Shown: piece after piece, positions 18,079 through 27,888 of the stretch
Layout: each line of letters starts with the position of its first letter
Numbering within the stretch: position 1 is the first letter of the stretch
The notes under the pieces: model-generated
The model's input: only the letters and a program-made list of their open reading frames with translations
What the model was told of the DNA's origin: nothing
Databases searched by the model: none
Program-made: the position numbers and the translations under genes
Assembly: GCF_024721995.1 (NCBI RefSeq)
Contig: NZ_JANQBC010000017.1
Coordinates: 1 to 61,645 of the forward strand
Source of the DNA: Paenibacillus radicibacter
Lineage (GTDB): Bacteria > Bacillota > Bacilli > Paenibacillales > NBRC-103111
Length of the DNA stretch: 61,645 bases
Reading direction: 5' to 3'

Positions 18079-18621
18079 TTATTTTACAAAAGGCATTCCC
18101 AATTGCGTAAGCAATTCGCGGGACTCTTCATCGGTTTTTGCAGTTGTTACGATTACGATATCCATACCGCGTGTTTTATCCACTTGATCGTACTCGATCT
18201 CAGGGAAAATTAGTTGCTCTTTAAGTCCAAGTGTGTAGTTACCGCGACCATCAAATGCTTTTGATGATACACCACGGAAGTCACGTACACGTGGAAGAGA
18301 AACGTTGAACAATTTATCAAGGAAGTAGTACATACGCTCGCCGCGTAGTGTTACTTTAGCCCCGATAGGCATGTTCTCACGAAGTTTGAAGCCTGCGATT
18401 GATTTTTTAGCTCTTGTGATTACTGGTTTTTGACCAGTGATCTTTTCCAAGTCAGCTACTGCGTGATCAAGCACTTTGGAGTTGGATACTGCTTCACCAA
18501 CACCCATGTTGATAACAACTTTCTCGATCTTAGGCACTTGCATTACAGTCGTATAGCTGAACTTCTGCATTAGAGCAGGAGTAATTTCATTAAGGTAACG
18601 CTCTTTCATTCTTACTGCCAT
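18079..18621 (-). CDS. rplE: Ribosomal protein L5
   Basis: A 180-residue 5S rRNA-binding protein contacting P-site tRNA, starting [21 protein letters not shown] and containing [15 protein letters not shown] near the end. It lies between rplX and rpsN. Confidence 0.98.
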   Translation of the reverse strand: MAVRMKERYLNEITPALMQKFSYTTVMQVPKIEKVVINMGVGEAVSNSKVLDHAVADLEKITGQKPVITRAKKSIAGFKLRENMPIGAKVTLRGERMYYFLDKLFNVSLPRVRDFRGVSSKAFDGRGNYTLGLKEQLIFPEIEYDQVDKTRGMDIVIVTTAKTDEESRELLTQLGMPFVK

Positions 18622-18648
18622 GAGTTAAGGTCCTCCTTTCCGTGGCTA

Positions 18649-19005
18649 TTATTTATCGATTACTTCACCGGATTTTTTCGCTACGCGAACTTTATTACCG
18701 TTTTCAAGCGTTTTGTAACCTACACGAGTAGGTTTACCACTCTTCGGATCAACAAGCATCACGTTGGAAACGTGGATTGCTGCTTCTTTAGAGATGATTC
18801 CGCCTTGTGGGTTTAGTTGTGAAGGTTTAGTATGTTTCTTAACCATATTCACGCCTTCAACCAACACACGGTTTTGACGAGGGTATGCAGCTAAGATACG
18901 GCCTTTTTTGCCTTTATCTTTACCTGTGATAACGAATACCGTATCGTCTTTCTTCACATGAAGCTTATTGTTATGAGACTCAAGTCTCTTTTTAGTTTTT
19001 GGCAC
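18649..19005 (-). CDS. rplX: Ribosomal protein L24, N-terminally extended
   Basis: A 118-residue KOW-domain protein that initiates 50S assembly. The core begins at [20 protein letters not shown]. About 15 residues ([15 protein letters not shown]) precede it that B. subtilis L24 lacks but Paenibacillus-type L24 has. The start is GTG with GGAGG 11 nt upstream and no better start downstream, so I keep the extension. Confidence 0.96.
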   Translation of the reverse strand: MPKTKKRLESHNNKLHVKKDDTVFVITGKDKGKKGRILAAYPRQNRVLVEGVNMVKKHTKPSQLNPQGGIISKEAAIHVSNVMLVDPKSGKPTRVGYKTLENGNKVRVAKKSGEVIDK

Positions 19006-19071
19006 TGTGGATTACACCTCCTAAGGAAAACTTACTGCGTAAGGATTCACTCTACGGCAATAAATGCCGAA

Positions 19072-19440
19072 TTAGATTACCTCTGGAGCAAGGGACACGA
19101 TTTTCATGAACTCTCTGTCGCGAAGTTCGCGAGCAACAGGTCCGAAAATACGAGTACCACGTGGGCTCTTATCTTCTTTTACGATTACTGCTGCGTTTTC
19201 GTCAAATGTAATATAGGAACCGTCTTTACGGCGTGTCGAATTCTTCGTACGCACGATAACTGCTTTAACTACATCACCTTTTTTGACAACGCCCCCTGGT
19301 GTTGCTTCTTTCACGGAGCAAACGATCAAATCGCCGATATAACCAGCACGACGTCCTGTACCACCCAACACGCGGATGCACATTAACTTCTTAGCACCGG
19401 AGTTGTCAGCAACGCTTAAACGAGTAAAAGGTTGGATCAT
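19072..19440 (-). CDS. rplN: Ribosomal protein L14
   Basis: A 122-residue 50S protein at the inter-subunit face, starting [21 protein letters not shown] and ending [12 protein letters not shown]. The length is standard. Confidence 0.98.
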   Translation of the reverse strand: MIQPFTRLSVADNSGAKKLMCIRVLGGTGRRAGYIGDLIVCSVKEATPGGVVKKGDVVKAVIVRTKNSTRRKDGSYITFDENAAVIVKEDKSPRGTRIFGPVARELRDREFMKIVSLAPEVI

Positions 19441-19474
19441 TGTATTCCCTCCTCTCGGGTTTCAGGTCTTCTAC

Positions 19475-19741
19475 TTATATAATAACCGCTTTTTGTACAA
19501 TCTCAACCAATCTCCAAGTTTTATCCTTCGAAAGTGGACGAGTTTCCATGATTTTTACAGTGTCGCCAATTTTAGCGTCATTGTTCTCATCATGTGCTTT
19601 GAATTTCTTCGTATATTTGATTCTCTTGTGGTAGAGATCATGCTTCTTATAAGTTTCAACAGCTACAACGATGGTTTTATCCATTTTGTCGCTGACAACT
19701 TTACCAAGCTGAACTTTACGTTCATTACGCTTTTCAGTCAT
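19475..19741 (-). CDS. rpsQ: Ribosomal protein S17
   Basis: An 88-residue OB-fold 30S protein, with [18 protein letters not shown] and [20 protein letters not shown]. It follows rpmC by 28 bp. Confidence 0.98.
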   Translation of the reverse strand: MTEKRNERKVQLGKVVSDKMDKTIVVAVETYKKHDLYHKRIKYTKKFKAHDENNDAKIGDTVKIMETRPLSKDKTWRLVEIVQKAVII

Positions 19742-19769
19742 TTGAGAAACCTCCTCTTCTTAAGATTTC

Positions 19770-19967
19770 TTAACCAATACCCAATTCTCTCTCACGCAAA
19801 ACGGTCTTCGCACGTGCGATTTCTTTACGCAATTCACGAATTTGTACTGGGTTGTCCAGTTGACCGGTAGCTAGCTGAAAACGGAGGTTAAAGAGCTCTT
19901 CTTTAAATCCGGTAATTTTTTGTTCGATCTCTGCAGTGGTAAGGTTGCGGAACTCACTAGCCTTCAT
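19770..19967 (-). CDS. rpmC: Ribosomal protein L29
   Basis: A 65-residue helical 50S protein near the tunnel exit, with [23 protein letters not shown] as the signature region. Its start overlaps the rplP stop region by 11 bp, implying coupled translation. Confidence 0.97.
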   Translation of the reverse strand: MKASEFRNLTTAEIEQKITGFKEELFNLRFQLATGQLDNPVQIRELRKEIARAKTVLRERELGIG

Positions 19968-20391
19968 TTACTTCACCACCCACTTCTTCTCTCTTCACGA
20001 ACTTACACTTGATTGGCAACTTATGCATTGCCAAACGCATAGCTTCGCGAGCAATTTCTTCGCTAACTCCAGCAAGTTCAAACATAACTTTTCCAGGTTT
20101 AACTACGCAAACCCACTTCTCAACGTTACCTTTACCGCTACCCATACGTACTTCTAGAGGTTTTTGAGTAACAGGCTTAGAAGGGAAGATTTTGATCCAT
20201 ACTTTACCACCACGTTTGATGTAACGCGTCATCGCAATACGAGCTGCCTCGATTTGACGGTTTGTTACCCAAGCCGGTTCAAGTGCTTGCAAGCCGAATT
20301 CGCCGAAGGACACTTCCGTGCCGCCTTTAGCGCGACCTTTCATGCTACCGCGGTGTTCTTTACGGTGTTTTACACGTTTAGGTACTAACAT
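19957..20391 (-). CDS. rplP: Ribosomal protein L16
   Basis: A 144-residue protein at the 50S A-site region, starting [15 protein letters not shown]. Signature elements include [15 protein letters not shown] and MGSGKGNVE. It starts 2 bp after the rpsC stop. Confidence 0.98.
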   Translation of the reverse strand: MLVPKRVKHRKEHRGSMKGRAKGGTEVSFGEFGLQALEPAWVTNRQIEAARIAMTRYIKRGGKVWIKIFPSKPVTQKPLEVRMGSGKGNVEKWVCVVKPGKVMFELAGVSEEIAREAMRLAMHKLPIKCKFVKREEVGGEVNEG

Positions 20392-20393
20392 AA

Positions 20394-21056
20394 TTAGTTG
20401 CCTCCTTCCGATTGTACTTTCTTCTTAGCAGTCGGAAGAACCTCTCCACGATAGATCCATACTTTCACACCAATTAGACCATAAGTCGTGTGCGCTTCAG
20501 CAGTACCGTAATCGATATCCGCACGAAGAGTATGAAGTGGAACCGTTCCTTCGCTATAACCTTCACTACGAGCGATTTCAGCTCCGCCAAGACGGCCGCT
20601 AGTCGCAACTTTAATTCCTTTTGCACCAGATCTCATTGTTCTTTGCATCGCTTGTTTCATCGCACGACGGAAAGATACACGACGCTCTAATTGTTGAGCA
20701 ATACTCTCAGCAACTAGGATAGCATCTAGATCTGCATATTTAATTTCTGCAATGTTGATGTGGACTTTCTTGCCAGTTAGTGCTGCAAGATGAGTACGAA
20801 TCACTTCAACTTCTGCTCCACCTTTACCAATTACCATACCAGGCTTAGCTGTATGGATTGTAACATTAACGCGCTGTGCAGCACGTTCAATATCAAAATG
20901 GGAAACTGCAGAGTCTTTTAGTTTGTTCTTCAAGTATTCGCGAATTTTCACGTCTTCAATTAGAAGTTTTCCGAAATCCTTTTCAGCGAACCATTTGGAT
21001 TCCCAATCACGAATAATACCTATTCTAAGTCCTACTGGGTTTACTTTTTGACCCAC
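20394..21056 (-). CDS. rpsC: Ribosomal protein S3
   Basis: A 220-residue 30S protein at the mRNA entry site. The KH domain motif [13 protein letters not shown] is near residue 75, and the C-terminal domain motif [19 protein letters not shown] is present. Confidence 0.98.
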   Translation of the reverse strand: MGQKVNPVGLRIGIIRDWESKWFAEKDFGKLLIEDVKIREYLKNKLKDSAVSHFDIERAAQRVNVTIHTAKPGMVIGKGGAEVEVIRTHLAALTGKKVHINIAEIKYADLDAILVAESIAQQLERRVSFRRAMKQAMQRTMRSGAKGIKVATSGRLGGAEIARSEGYSEGTVPLHTLRADIDYGTAEAHTTYGLIGVKVWIYRGEVLPTAKKKVQSEGGN

Positions 21057-21069
21057 ACGTTATCCCTCC

Positions 21070-21402
21070 TTATTTTTCAGATACCACTACAGTAATGTGG
21101 CTTGTGCGCTTATTAATACGACTTGCACGTCCCATCGCACGAGCGCGGAAGCGTTTCAGAGTCGGTCCTTGATTCACGTAAATCTCACTGATCACTAAGT
21201 TGTTAGGATCCATGGAGAAGTTATGCTCTGCATTTGCGATAGCAGAATTCACGACTTTCTCTACAATCGGAGAAGCTGATCTTGGTGTGTGGCGAAGAAT
21301 CGCAATTGCATCACCTACAGCCTTGCCTCTGATCAAGTCAACAACAAGTTGAGCTTTACGAGGAGCAATCCGAACGAAATTCGCAGCAGCTTTTGCTTGC
21401 AT
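21070..21402 (-). CDS. rplV: Ribosomal protein L22
   Basis: A 110-residue protein whose loop lines the peptide exit tunnel. The loop sequence [21 protein letters not shown] shows no deletion of the macrolide-resistance type. It lies between rpsS and rpsC. Confidence 0.98.
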   Translation of the reverse strand: MQAKAAANFVRIAPRKAQLVVDLIRGKAVGDAIAILRHTPRSASPIVEKVVNSAIANAEHNFSMDPNNLVISEIYVNQGPTLKRFRARAMGRASRINKRTSHITVVVSEK

Positions 21403-21433
21403 GGTAGTACCTCCTCTCTTAACAAAAAATCAA

Positions 21434-21712
21434 TTAACGCTTACCTGTTTTCTTATCGTCATCGTGACTTTTGTAAGTACGAGTTGGTGAGAATTCACCT
21501 AGCTTGTGACCTACCATGTCCTCAGTTACATAAACAGGTACGTGTTTTCTTCCATCGTATACGCCGAAAGTGTGACCAACGAATTGTGGGAAAATAGTAG
21601 AACGGCGAGACCATGTTTTAATAACAGTCTTCTTGCCAGATGCTTCCATTTCGTCAACTTTCTTCAGCATGTAAGAATCAATAAACGGTCCTTTTTTTAA
21701 GCTGCGTCCCAT
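21434..21712 (-). CDS. rpsS: Ribosomal protein S19
   Basis: A 92-residue protein of the 30S head that binds 16S rRNA with S13. [15 protein letters not shown] and [16 protein letters not shown] are diagnostic. Confidence 0.98.
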   Translation of the reverse strand: MGRSLKKGPFIDSYMLKKVDEMEASGKKTVIKTWSRRSTIFPQFVGHTFGVYDGRKHVPVYVTEDMVGHKLGEFSPTRTYKSHDDDKKTGKR

Positions 21713-21760
21713 TGATAGTCCTCCCTTCTCTGTATCTGGATATTGCTATCACTGCAAAAC

Positions 21761-22591
21761 TTACTTCGTACGACGGCGAACGATGTACTTGTCGGAAGCT
21801 TTGCCTTTTTTACGAGTTTTGAATCCAAGAGTTGGTTTACCCCATGGAGACATTGGAGATTTACGTCCGATTGGAGCGCGGCCTTCACCACCACCGTGTG
21901 GGTGATCGTTAGGGTTCATTACTACACCACGAACCTCAGGGCGTTGACCTTTCCAACGATTACGTCCAGCTTTACCAATCTTGATCAATTCGTGATCTTG
22001 GTTACCAACGGAACCGATCGTTGCGCGGCAAACTTTCAAGACTTTACGAACTTCACCAGAGGAAAGACGAACTGTAACGTATCTCTCTTCTTTACCCAAC
22101 AATTGAGCTTCAGTACCTGCTGCACGAACCATTTGACCGCCAGCACCTGGTTTTAACTCGATATTGTGGATAACTGTACCTACAGGAATGTTTTCAAGAG
22201 CAAGTGCGTTACCAATCTTGATATCGGAACCGATACCGGATTGAATCACATCGTTAACTTTCAAACCTTTAGGAGCTAAGATATATCTTTTCTCACCATC
22301 CGCATAGTGAATCAATGCAATGTTCGCTGTACGGTTTGGATCGTATTCGATTGTAGCAACGCGACCTGGTATTCCATCCTTGTTACGCTTGAAATCGATT
22401 AAACGGTATTTACGCTTGTGTCCACCACCACGGTGACGAGTCGTAATTTTACCTTGGTTATTACGTCCAGCAGTCTTGCTAAGCGGAGCTAACAATGACT
22501 TTTCCGGTGTTGACGTTGTGATCTCCTCAAAAGTGGAGACGGACATACCACGTCGTGCCGGGGAAGTTGGTTTATACTTTTTAATTGGCAC
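21761..22591 (-). CDS. rplB: Ribosomal protein L2
   Basis: A 276-residue protein close to the peptidyl-transferase centre. The conserved [19 protein letters not shown] region containing the critical His is intact. The start is GTG with GGAGG 8 nt upstream. Confidence 0.98.
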   Translation of the reverse strand: MPIKKYKPTSPARRGMSVSTFEEITTSTPEKSLLAPLSKTAGRNNQGKITTRHRGGGHKRKYRLIDFKRNKDGIPGRVATIEYDPNRTANIALIHYADGEKRYILAPKGLKVNDVIQSGIGSDIKIGNALALENIPVGTVIHNIELKPGAGGQMVRAAGTEAQLLGKEERYVTVRLSSGEVRKVLKVCRATIGSVGNQDHELIKIGKAGRNRWKGQRPEVRGVVMNPNDHPHGGGEGRAPIGRKSPMSPWGKPTLGFKTRKKGKASDKYIVRRRTK

Positions 22592-22617
22592 CTTGATTTC
22601 CTCCTTACTTTAAGAGA

Positions 22618-22905
22618 TTAACCTTGGAAAATTTCCAAGTCTTTGCTTTCAGCTGTAAGCTTAACGAACGCTTTTTTCCACTCGGAAGTGTAACCAGAAT
22701 GTTTGCCATAACGCTTTGGTTTAGCAGGCATTCTAAGCGTGTTTACGCTAGCTACTTTAACACCGAAGATCGCTTCAATTGCTTGTTTGATCTCAGTTTT
22801 GTTGGATTTCATTTCTACTTCAAAAGTGTACTTTTTATCCGCCATCATTTCACTTGTGCGTTCGGTAATGATGGGGCGCTTAATGATATCGCGTGGATTT
22901 TTCAT
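22618..22905 (-). CDS. rplW: Ribosomal protein L23
   Basis: A 95-residue protein at the tunnel exit that docks trigger factor and SRP. It starts [17 protein letters not shown]. Its start overlaps the rplD stop by 4 bp (ATGA type). Confidence 0.97.
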   Translation of the reverse strand: MKNPRDIIKRPIITERTSEMMADKKYTFEVEMKSNKTEIKQAIEAIFGVKVASVNTLRMPAKPKRYGKHSGYTSEWKKAFVKLTAESKDLEIFQG

Positions 22906-23528
22906 TGAGCAAGCACCTCCTCTACCTTCTGTACCGCATCCTTAGTAATGATCAATTTGTCATAAGTCATTACATCAAGAACGTTAATTCCTTCAGCAAC
23001 TACAAATTTCACACCAGGGATGTTACGAGTGGATAATGCCACATTCTCATCGAAGCTCGCTGCAACAACTAGTGCTTTGCGTTCTACTTTAAGATTGTTT
23101 AAGATTGCTACGAATTCTTTCGTCTTAGGAGCGTTCATTTGCAATGAATCAAGTACGATCAATTCGTTATCGATCACTTTGGAAGACAAAGCAGAACGGA
23201 TTGCTAAACGACGAACTTTCTTAGGCAATTTGTAAGCGTAGCTGCGTGGTGTTGGTCCGAATACCGTACCGCCACCTTTCCATTGAGGTGCGCGAATGCT
23301 ACCTTGACGTGCACGACCAGTTCCTTTTTGTTTCCACGGCTTGCGTCCGCCACCGCGTACTTCAGAACGACCTTTAGTCTTGTGTGTTCCTGAGCGCAAG
23401 GATGCTTGCTGCATAAGAACAGCTTCGTGTAGAACGTGGATATGAGGCTCAATACCGAATACGGAATCGTTCAATTCCACTTCTCCAACTTGTGCTCCAG
23501 TTACGTTATATAAAGCTACTTTTGGCAT
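22902..23528 (-). CDS. rplD: Ribosomal protein L4
   Basis: A 208-residue 50S protein. The tunnel loop [25 protein letters not shown] is normal, without macrolide-resistance changes. In E. coli L4 represses the S10 operon; whether it acts on the leader here is unknown. Confidence 0.98.
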   Translation of the reverse strand: MPKVALYNVTGAQVGEVELNDSVFGIEPHIHVLHEAVLMQQASLRSGTHKTKGRSEVRGGGRKPWKQKGTGRARQGSIRAPQWKGGGTVFGPTPRSYAYKLPKKVRRLAIRSALSSKVIDNELIVLDSLQMNAPKTKEFVAILNNLKVERKALVVAASFDENVALSTRNIPGVKFVVAEGINVLDVMTYDKLIITKDAVQKVEEVLAQ

Positions 23529-23543
23529 CGTAATTCCTCCTTT

Positions 23544-24170
23544 CTACTTTTTAACTGCAGACTTCACAGTTACGTAGCAGTTCTTAGGACCAGGAATGGA
23601 ACCTTTAACTAGCAATACGTTACGCTCTGCGTCTACTTTGATTACTTGAAGATTTTGAAGTGTTACTGTTTCGCTACCCATGTGACCTGGCAATTTCTTA
23701 CCTTTAGGAACGCGGTTAGCTTGGATGGAACCCATGGAACCTGGTCCTCTATGGTAACGGGAACCGTGAGACATTGGTCCAGTGGATTGATTGTGGCGTT
23801 TGATAACACCTTGGAATCCTTTACCTTTGGAAGTTCCTGTTACGTCAACGAATTCACCTTCTGTGAAGAGATCAGCTTTCAGTTCTTGGCCAACTTCATA
23901 GTCACCCATTTGAACGCCGCGGATTTCTTTTACGTAGCGCTTAGGAGTTGCGCCGGCTTTTTTCGCATGACCGATTTCCGGTTTAACTGCATTTTTTTCT
24001 TTCTTCTCACCATAACCGATTTGGATGGATTCGTAACCGTCGTTCTCGATGTCTTTCTTTTGAAGAACCACACATGGACCCGCTTGGATCACTGTTACTG
24101 GAATCACCAAACCTTCTGGAGTAAACACTTGAGTCATTCCAAGTTTTTTACCTAAGATACCTTTTGTCAT
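23544..24170 (-). CDS. rplC: Ribosomal protein L3
   Basis: A 208-residue 50S protein whose loop approaches the peptidyl-transferase centre. It begins [19 protein letters not shown] at 24170 follows GAGGTG by 6 nt; the GTG three codons earlier overlaps that site and is rejected. Confidence 0.98.
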   Translation of the reverse strand: MTKGILGKKLGMTQVFTPEGLVIPVTVIQAGPCVVLQKKDIENDGYESIQIGYGEKKEKNAVKPEIGHAKKAGATPKRYVKEIRGVQMGDYEVGQELKADLFTEGEFVDVTGTSKGKGFQGVIKRHNQSTGPMSHGSRYHRGPGSMGSIQANRVPKGKKLPGHMGSETVTLQNLQVIKVDAERNVLLVKGSIPGPKNCYVTVKSAVKK

Positions 24171-24209
24171 CGTTGACACCTCGTTTCTTTTTTGCTTATA
24201 TAGCTAAAA

Positions 24210-24518
<309 letters not shown>

Positions 24519-24652
24519 TTATAAGTCCCTCCTTCTATCGCCCAATTTCGTATCGGACATACTCAGTGAAAATCCCCTGACATCCTTTCCCATGGCAAAG
24601 GGGCCGGGTGTGTCAGCAACCTCTCACGTCATCGCAACGTCTCAGACCAACG
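24519..24652 (-). promoter_or_regulatory. Structured 5' leader of the S10 operon
   Basis: About 130 nt separate the predicted transcription start from rpsJ. The centre (24578-24615) folds into two stacked helices: TGACA with TGTCA outside, and CCTTT with AAAGG inside around an 8-nt loop. A 9-nt against 1-nt asymmetric internal loop lies between them. This looks like an r-protein-binding element, but I do not recognise it as a named family. Confidence 0.45.
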
Positions 24653-24658
24653 CTATTG

Positions 24659-24687
24659 ATTATATACAATTTCTCCGCTTATTGCAA
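24659..24687 (-). promoter_or_regulatory. Promoter of the S10-spc-alpha superoperon
   Basis: On the minus strand, -35 TTGCAA (24682-24687), 17-bp spacer and a perfect -10 TATAAT (24659-24664). Confidence 0.8.
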
Positions 24688-24797
24688 GTATAAATAATGC
24701 ATATAACTATTTACCATTTAACAAACCAGGTTATGTGTAATGATTTCGGCTTTTTCGCGCAAAATTATAACATGATGATTGAATAAGGAGCTCTGCT

Positions 24798-25931
24798 ATG
24801 ACGCAACCACATCAATTCAAAAACTCTATATGGATTAGACTTCTCATGATTCTTTTCTTCATTATAATAGTAGGAATTTGTTACACGGTATTTAATTTCA
24901 ATTGGACAAAAACCAATCAGACGTCCACACGAACTTCCACTCTACATGATAATCAATCAAATAGTGAACTAATCCCTTATACGGGAAAGGTTGAACACAT
25001 CTTCTTCCACCCTGTTATTGCTTATCCAAACCGCGCCTTCATTGGTGACTACCAAGAGCAAGCCATGAATGATTGGTTCGTCACCGTCAAAGAGTTCAAC
25101 AAAGTCATTCAATCTATATATGAGAAACAATTCATTCTTATCAACATACAAGAACAATTTGAACAGCGGAAAGTGAATGGTAAACTACAAATTGTTCAAA
25201 AGCCGCTCATGCTCCCACGTAACAAAAAACCGTTAGTCATCTCCATTGATGATACAAATTACTATCCTTATATGATTAAGTACGGCATTGTCGAAAAATT
25301 AATCTTAGACCCTTTTGGTAATATAGCAGCTTTGTCGACCAATAATGGCGAAGGTACGATTTCTTATGATAATGACATCGTCCCCTTATTAGACGCGTTT
25401 GTGAGTAAACATCCTGACTTTTCTCATCAAGGTGCCAAAGCTACTCTTGCTTTAACAGGTTTTGAAGGTATTCTTGGTTATCGAACGAATCACAACAATC
25501 CTGGGCATATTATAGAAGAAGAAGCTGTGAAACCTGTTATTAAACGTTTAAAAGAAACCGGTTGGAACTTCGCATCACACAGCTATGGTCATCCCAATCA
25601 TTTAAACCTTAGTCTAGAACAGATTGAGCGCGATAGTACAAAGTGGCATGCTGAAGTGGGTTCATTAATAGGAGACACACCGATTTATATATATCCGTAT
25701 GGTCTTGCTTACGCATATAGAGATCCCCGACTTCAATCTTTGCAAAAAATGGGGTATCAGGTGTTCTGCAGCGTTGGATCTTATTCCTATGAGGAACCTC
25801 ATTCGGACGCCATGCTTATTGACCGCAGATGTGTCGATGGTAAGACACTTCGTAATAAACGTAATGATTTTCTCGATCTGTATGACGCTCAATACATTCT
25901 CGATTTACAAGCTCGACCAGCCATAAAATAA
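24798..25931 (+). CDS. Membrane-anchored NodB-type polysaccharide deacetylase family protein
   Basis: A 377-residue protein with an N-terminal anchor (about residues 13-34), so the body is extracytoplasmic. After an unrecognised region to about residue 150 comes a NodB-like domain: SIDDTNYYPY supplies the Asp pair, SHSYGHPNH the H-x3-H metal ligands, and YIYPYG the third motif. This divergent family acts on N-acetylated glycans, but the substrate cannot be told from the sequence. AAGGAG lies 7 nt before the ATG. It sits between the S10 and str operons, converging with an unknown gene. No strong promoter is visible upstream. Confidence 0.8.
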   Translation: MTQPHQFKNSIWIRLLMILFFIIIVGICYTVFNFNWTKTNQTSTRTSTLHDNQSNSELIPYTGKVEHIFFHPVIAYPNRAFIGDYQEQAMNDWFVTVKEFNKVIQSIYEKQFILINIQEQFEQRKVNGKLQIVQKPLMLPRNKKPLVISIDDTNYYPYMIKYGIVEKLILDPFGNIAALSTNNGEGTISYDNDIVPLLDAFVSKHPDFSHQGAKATLALTGFEGILGYRTNHNNPGHIIEEEAVKPVIKRLKETGWNFASHSYGHPNHLNLSLEQIERDSTKWHAEVGSLIGDTPIYIYPYGLAYAYRDPRLQSLQKMGYQVFCSVGSYSYEEPHSDAMLIDRRCVDGKTLRNKRNDFLDLYDAQYILDLQARPAIK

Positions 25932-25932
25932 T

Positions 25933-25976
25933 AAAAGTGCTCCTCCTGTAGTCAGGGAGTGAGCACTTTTTTCTTT
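25933..25976. terminator. Bidirectional terminator after the NodB-type gene
   Basis: AAAAGTGCTC (25933-25942) pairs with GAGCACTTTT (25961-25970), with an inner CTCC.TG/CA.GGAG extension. T-runs follow on the plus strand and T-rich sequence on the minus strand, so it can end both convergent genes. Confidence 0.82.
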
Positions 25977-25986
25977 AATTCGTAAG

Positions 25987-26415
25987 TTAGAGTCCTCTTA
26001 CTGTTAAATCTATCGTATCTTCGTTACGCTTAAGTACCCAGTTTGGTGCGAGTCTTGCTTCTAAAACCTCAGCATCTACACGACTTAACTTAATACCGGT
26101 CAATCGGCCTTCGGTTGCATCAAAATCAGTACCTTCAGTGATATCGAATTTTTCGTGCAACCACACTTGAAGCCCACGGAATGTATTGAACGTAATTCGA
26201 TATCCATCACGAATTGCAGAAGCCAAATCCTCATGGTGCTCAGTAGCATACGTAATGAAAGTGTCATACCCATACTGTTCAGACTTTGCAGCTGCAAGTT
26301 CAGAAATATCACTCGCGGCTACACAAGCTAATAAAGCCTCATCAGATATTTGGCATTTACGTGCATGTTCCAATAAAATTGCTGTTTTCTGGGACAAACG
26401 AGCCTGTAGTATCAT
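25987..26415 (-). CDS. Hypothetical protein, 142 residues
   Basis: A soluble, acidic protein without signal peptide or membrane helices. The N-terminal half looks helical (LSQKTAILLEHARK, then Ala-rich DISELAAAKSEQYGYD). The C-terminal half looks mixed alpha/beta, with WLHEKFDITEGTDFD and a final WVLKRNEDTIDLTVRGL. I do not recognise the family. GGGAGG lies 10 nt before the ATG. It is downstream of no obvious operon partner: the tuf terminator lies about 110 bp upstream, so it must have its own promoter, which I could not identify. It converges with the NodB-type gene. Confidence 0.75.
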   Translation of the reverse strand: MILQARLSQKTAILLEHARKCQISDEALLACVAASDISELAAAKSEQYGYDTFITYATEHHEDLASAIRDGYRITFNTFRGLQVWLHEKFDITEGTDFDATEGRLTGIKLSRVDAEVLEARLAPNWVLKRNEDTIDLTVRGL

Positions 26416-26522
26416 AAGTATGAATCCTCCCCATTAATCCATTCTATTAATGTATGAGATCTCTTGTTGTCATTTAGGAATTAGTATAGCAAATCACACT
26501 AAAAGCGCAATCCTATTTCTCT

Positions 26523-26560
26523 AAAAAAAGAAGCCCACTACCCAAAGGGTAATGGACTTC
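26523..26560 (-). terminator. Intrinsic terminator of the str operon (after tuf)
   Basis: A 14-bp stem with two mismatches, GAAG.CCA.TACCC against GGGTA.TGG.CTTC, has a 3-nt loop and a T-tract of seven on the minus strand. Confidence 0.88.
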
Positions 26561-26593
26561 TTATTCTTACATTTAAGCAAGCTTAAATGAATA

Positions 26594-27784
26594 TTACTTG
26601 GAGATTGTAGCAACCGCGCCAGCGCCAACAGTACGTCCGCCTTCGCGAATAGCGAAACGAGTACCTTCTTCGATAGCGATTGGGTTGATCAATTCTACAG
26701 TTACAGTGATGTTATCACCAGGCATTACCATCTCTGTACCTTCTGGAAGGTTGATGATACCTGTAACGTCAGTTGTACGGAAGTAGAACTGTGGACGGTA
26801 ACCAGTGAAGAAAGGCTTGTGACGGCCACCCTCTTCTTTAGTTAGAACGTAAACTTGAGCGGAGAAGTTAGTGTGTGGCTTAACGGAACCCGTTTTAGCC
26901 AATACTTGACCACGCTCGATGTCGTTACGGTCTACACCACGAAGCAACGCTCCGATATTGTCACCAGCTTGAGCGGAATCAAGAAGTTTACGGAACATCT
27001 CAACACCTGTAACGATACATTTACGAGTTTCTTCAGCGATACCAACGATTTCAACTTCGTCTTGTACTTTAACAGTACCACGCTCTACACGGCCAGTAGC
27101 AACTGTACCACGACCAGTGATGGAGAATACGTCCTCAACAGGCATAAGGAAAGGCTTGTCAGTTTGACGCTCAGGCAATGGGATGTAAGTATCGACTTGT
27201 TCGAACAACTCGATAATTTTGTCAGCCCACTCACCAGCTGGGTTTTGCAACGCTTCACGAGCAGAACCACGGATGATTGGAGTGTCGTCGCCTGGGAATT
27301 CGTATTCGCTAAGCAAATCACGGATTTCCATTTCAACTAGCTCTAGAAGCTCATCGTCTTCAACCATGTCACATTTGTTCATGAATACTACGATGTATGG
27401 TACACCTACTTGTTTGGACAACAAGATGTGCTCACGAGTTTGTGGCATTGGGCCGTCAGCAGCGGATACTACTAGAATAGCGCCGTCCATTTGAGCAGCA
27501 CCAGTAATCATGTTCTTAACGTAGTCGGCGTGACCAGGGCAGTCAACGTGAGCGTAGTGACGGTTAGGAGTCTCATACTCAACGTGTGCTGTGGAGATCG
27601 TGATACCACGTTCGCGCTCTTCTGGAGCTTTATCGATTTGGTCGAATGCTACAGCAGCACCACCGTATCTTGTGGAAAGAACAGTTGTGATTGCAGCAGT
27701 TAGAGTTGTTTTACCATGGTCAACGTGACCAATTGTACCGATGTTAACATGCGGTTTATTACGTTCGAATTTTGACTTAGCCAT
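26594..27784 (-). CDS. tuf: Elongation factor Tu
   Basis: A 396-residue GTPase that brings aminoacyl-tRNA to the ribosome. G-domain motifs [16 protein letters not shown] and NKCDM are intact, followed by the two beta-barrel domains. ATG at 27784 is chosen because the ATG three codons earlier lies only 2 nt from GGAGG. In the 104-bp gap after fusA, CTATCC and GGATAG (27839-27854) form a small hairpin without a T-tract. Confidence 0.99.
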   Translation of the reverse strand: MAKSKFERNKPHVNIGTIGHVDHGKTTLTAAITTVLSTRYGGAAVAFDQIDKAPEERERGITISTAHVEYETPNRHYAHVDCPGHADYVKNMITGAAQMDGAILVVSAADGPMPQTREHILLSKQVGVPYIVVFMNKCDMVEDDELLELVEMEIRDLLSEYEFPGDDTPIIRGSAREALQNPAGEWADKIIELFEQVDTYIPLPERQTDKPFLMPVEDVFSITGRGTVATGRVERGTVKVQDEVEIVGIAEETRKCIVTGVEMFRKLLDSAQAGDNIGALLRGVDRNDIERGQVLAKTGSVKPHTNFSAQVYVLTKEEGGRHKPFFTGYRPQFYFRTTDVTGIINLPEGTEMVMPGDNITVTVELINPIAIEEGTRFAIREGGRTVGAGAVATISK

Positions 27785-27888
27785 TTCAAACATAGCCTCC
27801 TTAGATTAAAAAATCATATATTATTTAAGCAGACCGATCTATCCAATCGGATAGAATCCTAGATAAATCGATCCGCTTAGATTTATAA

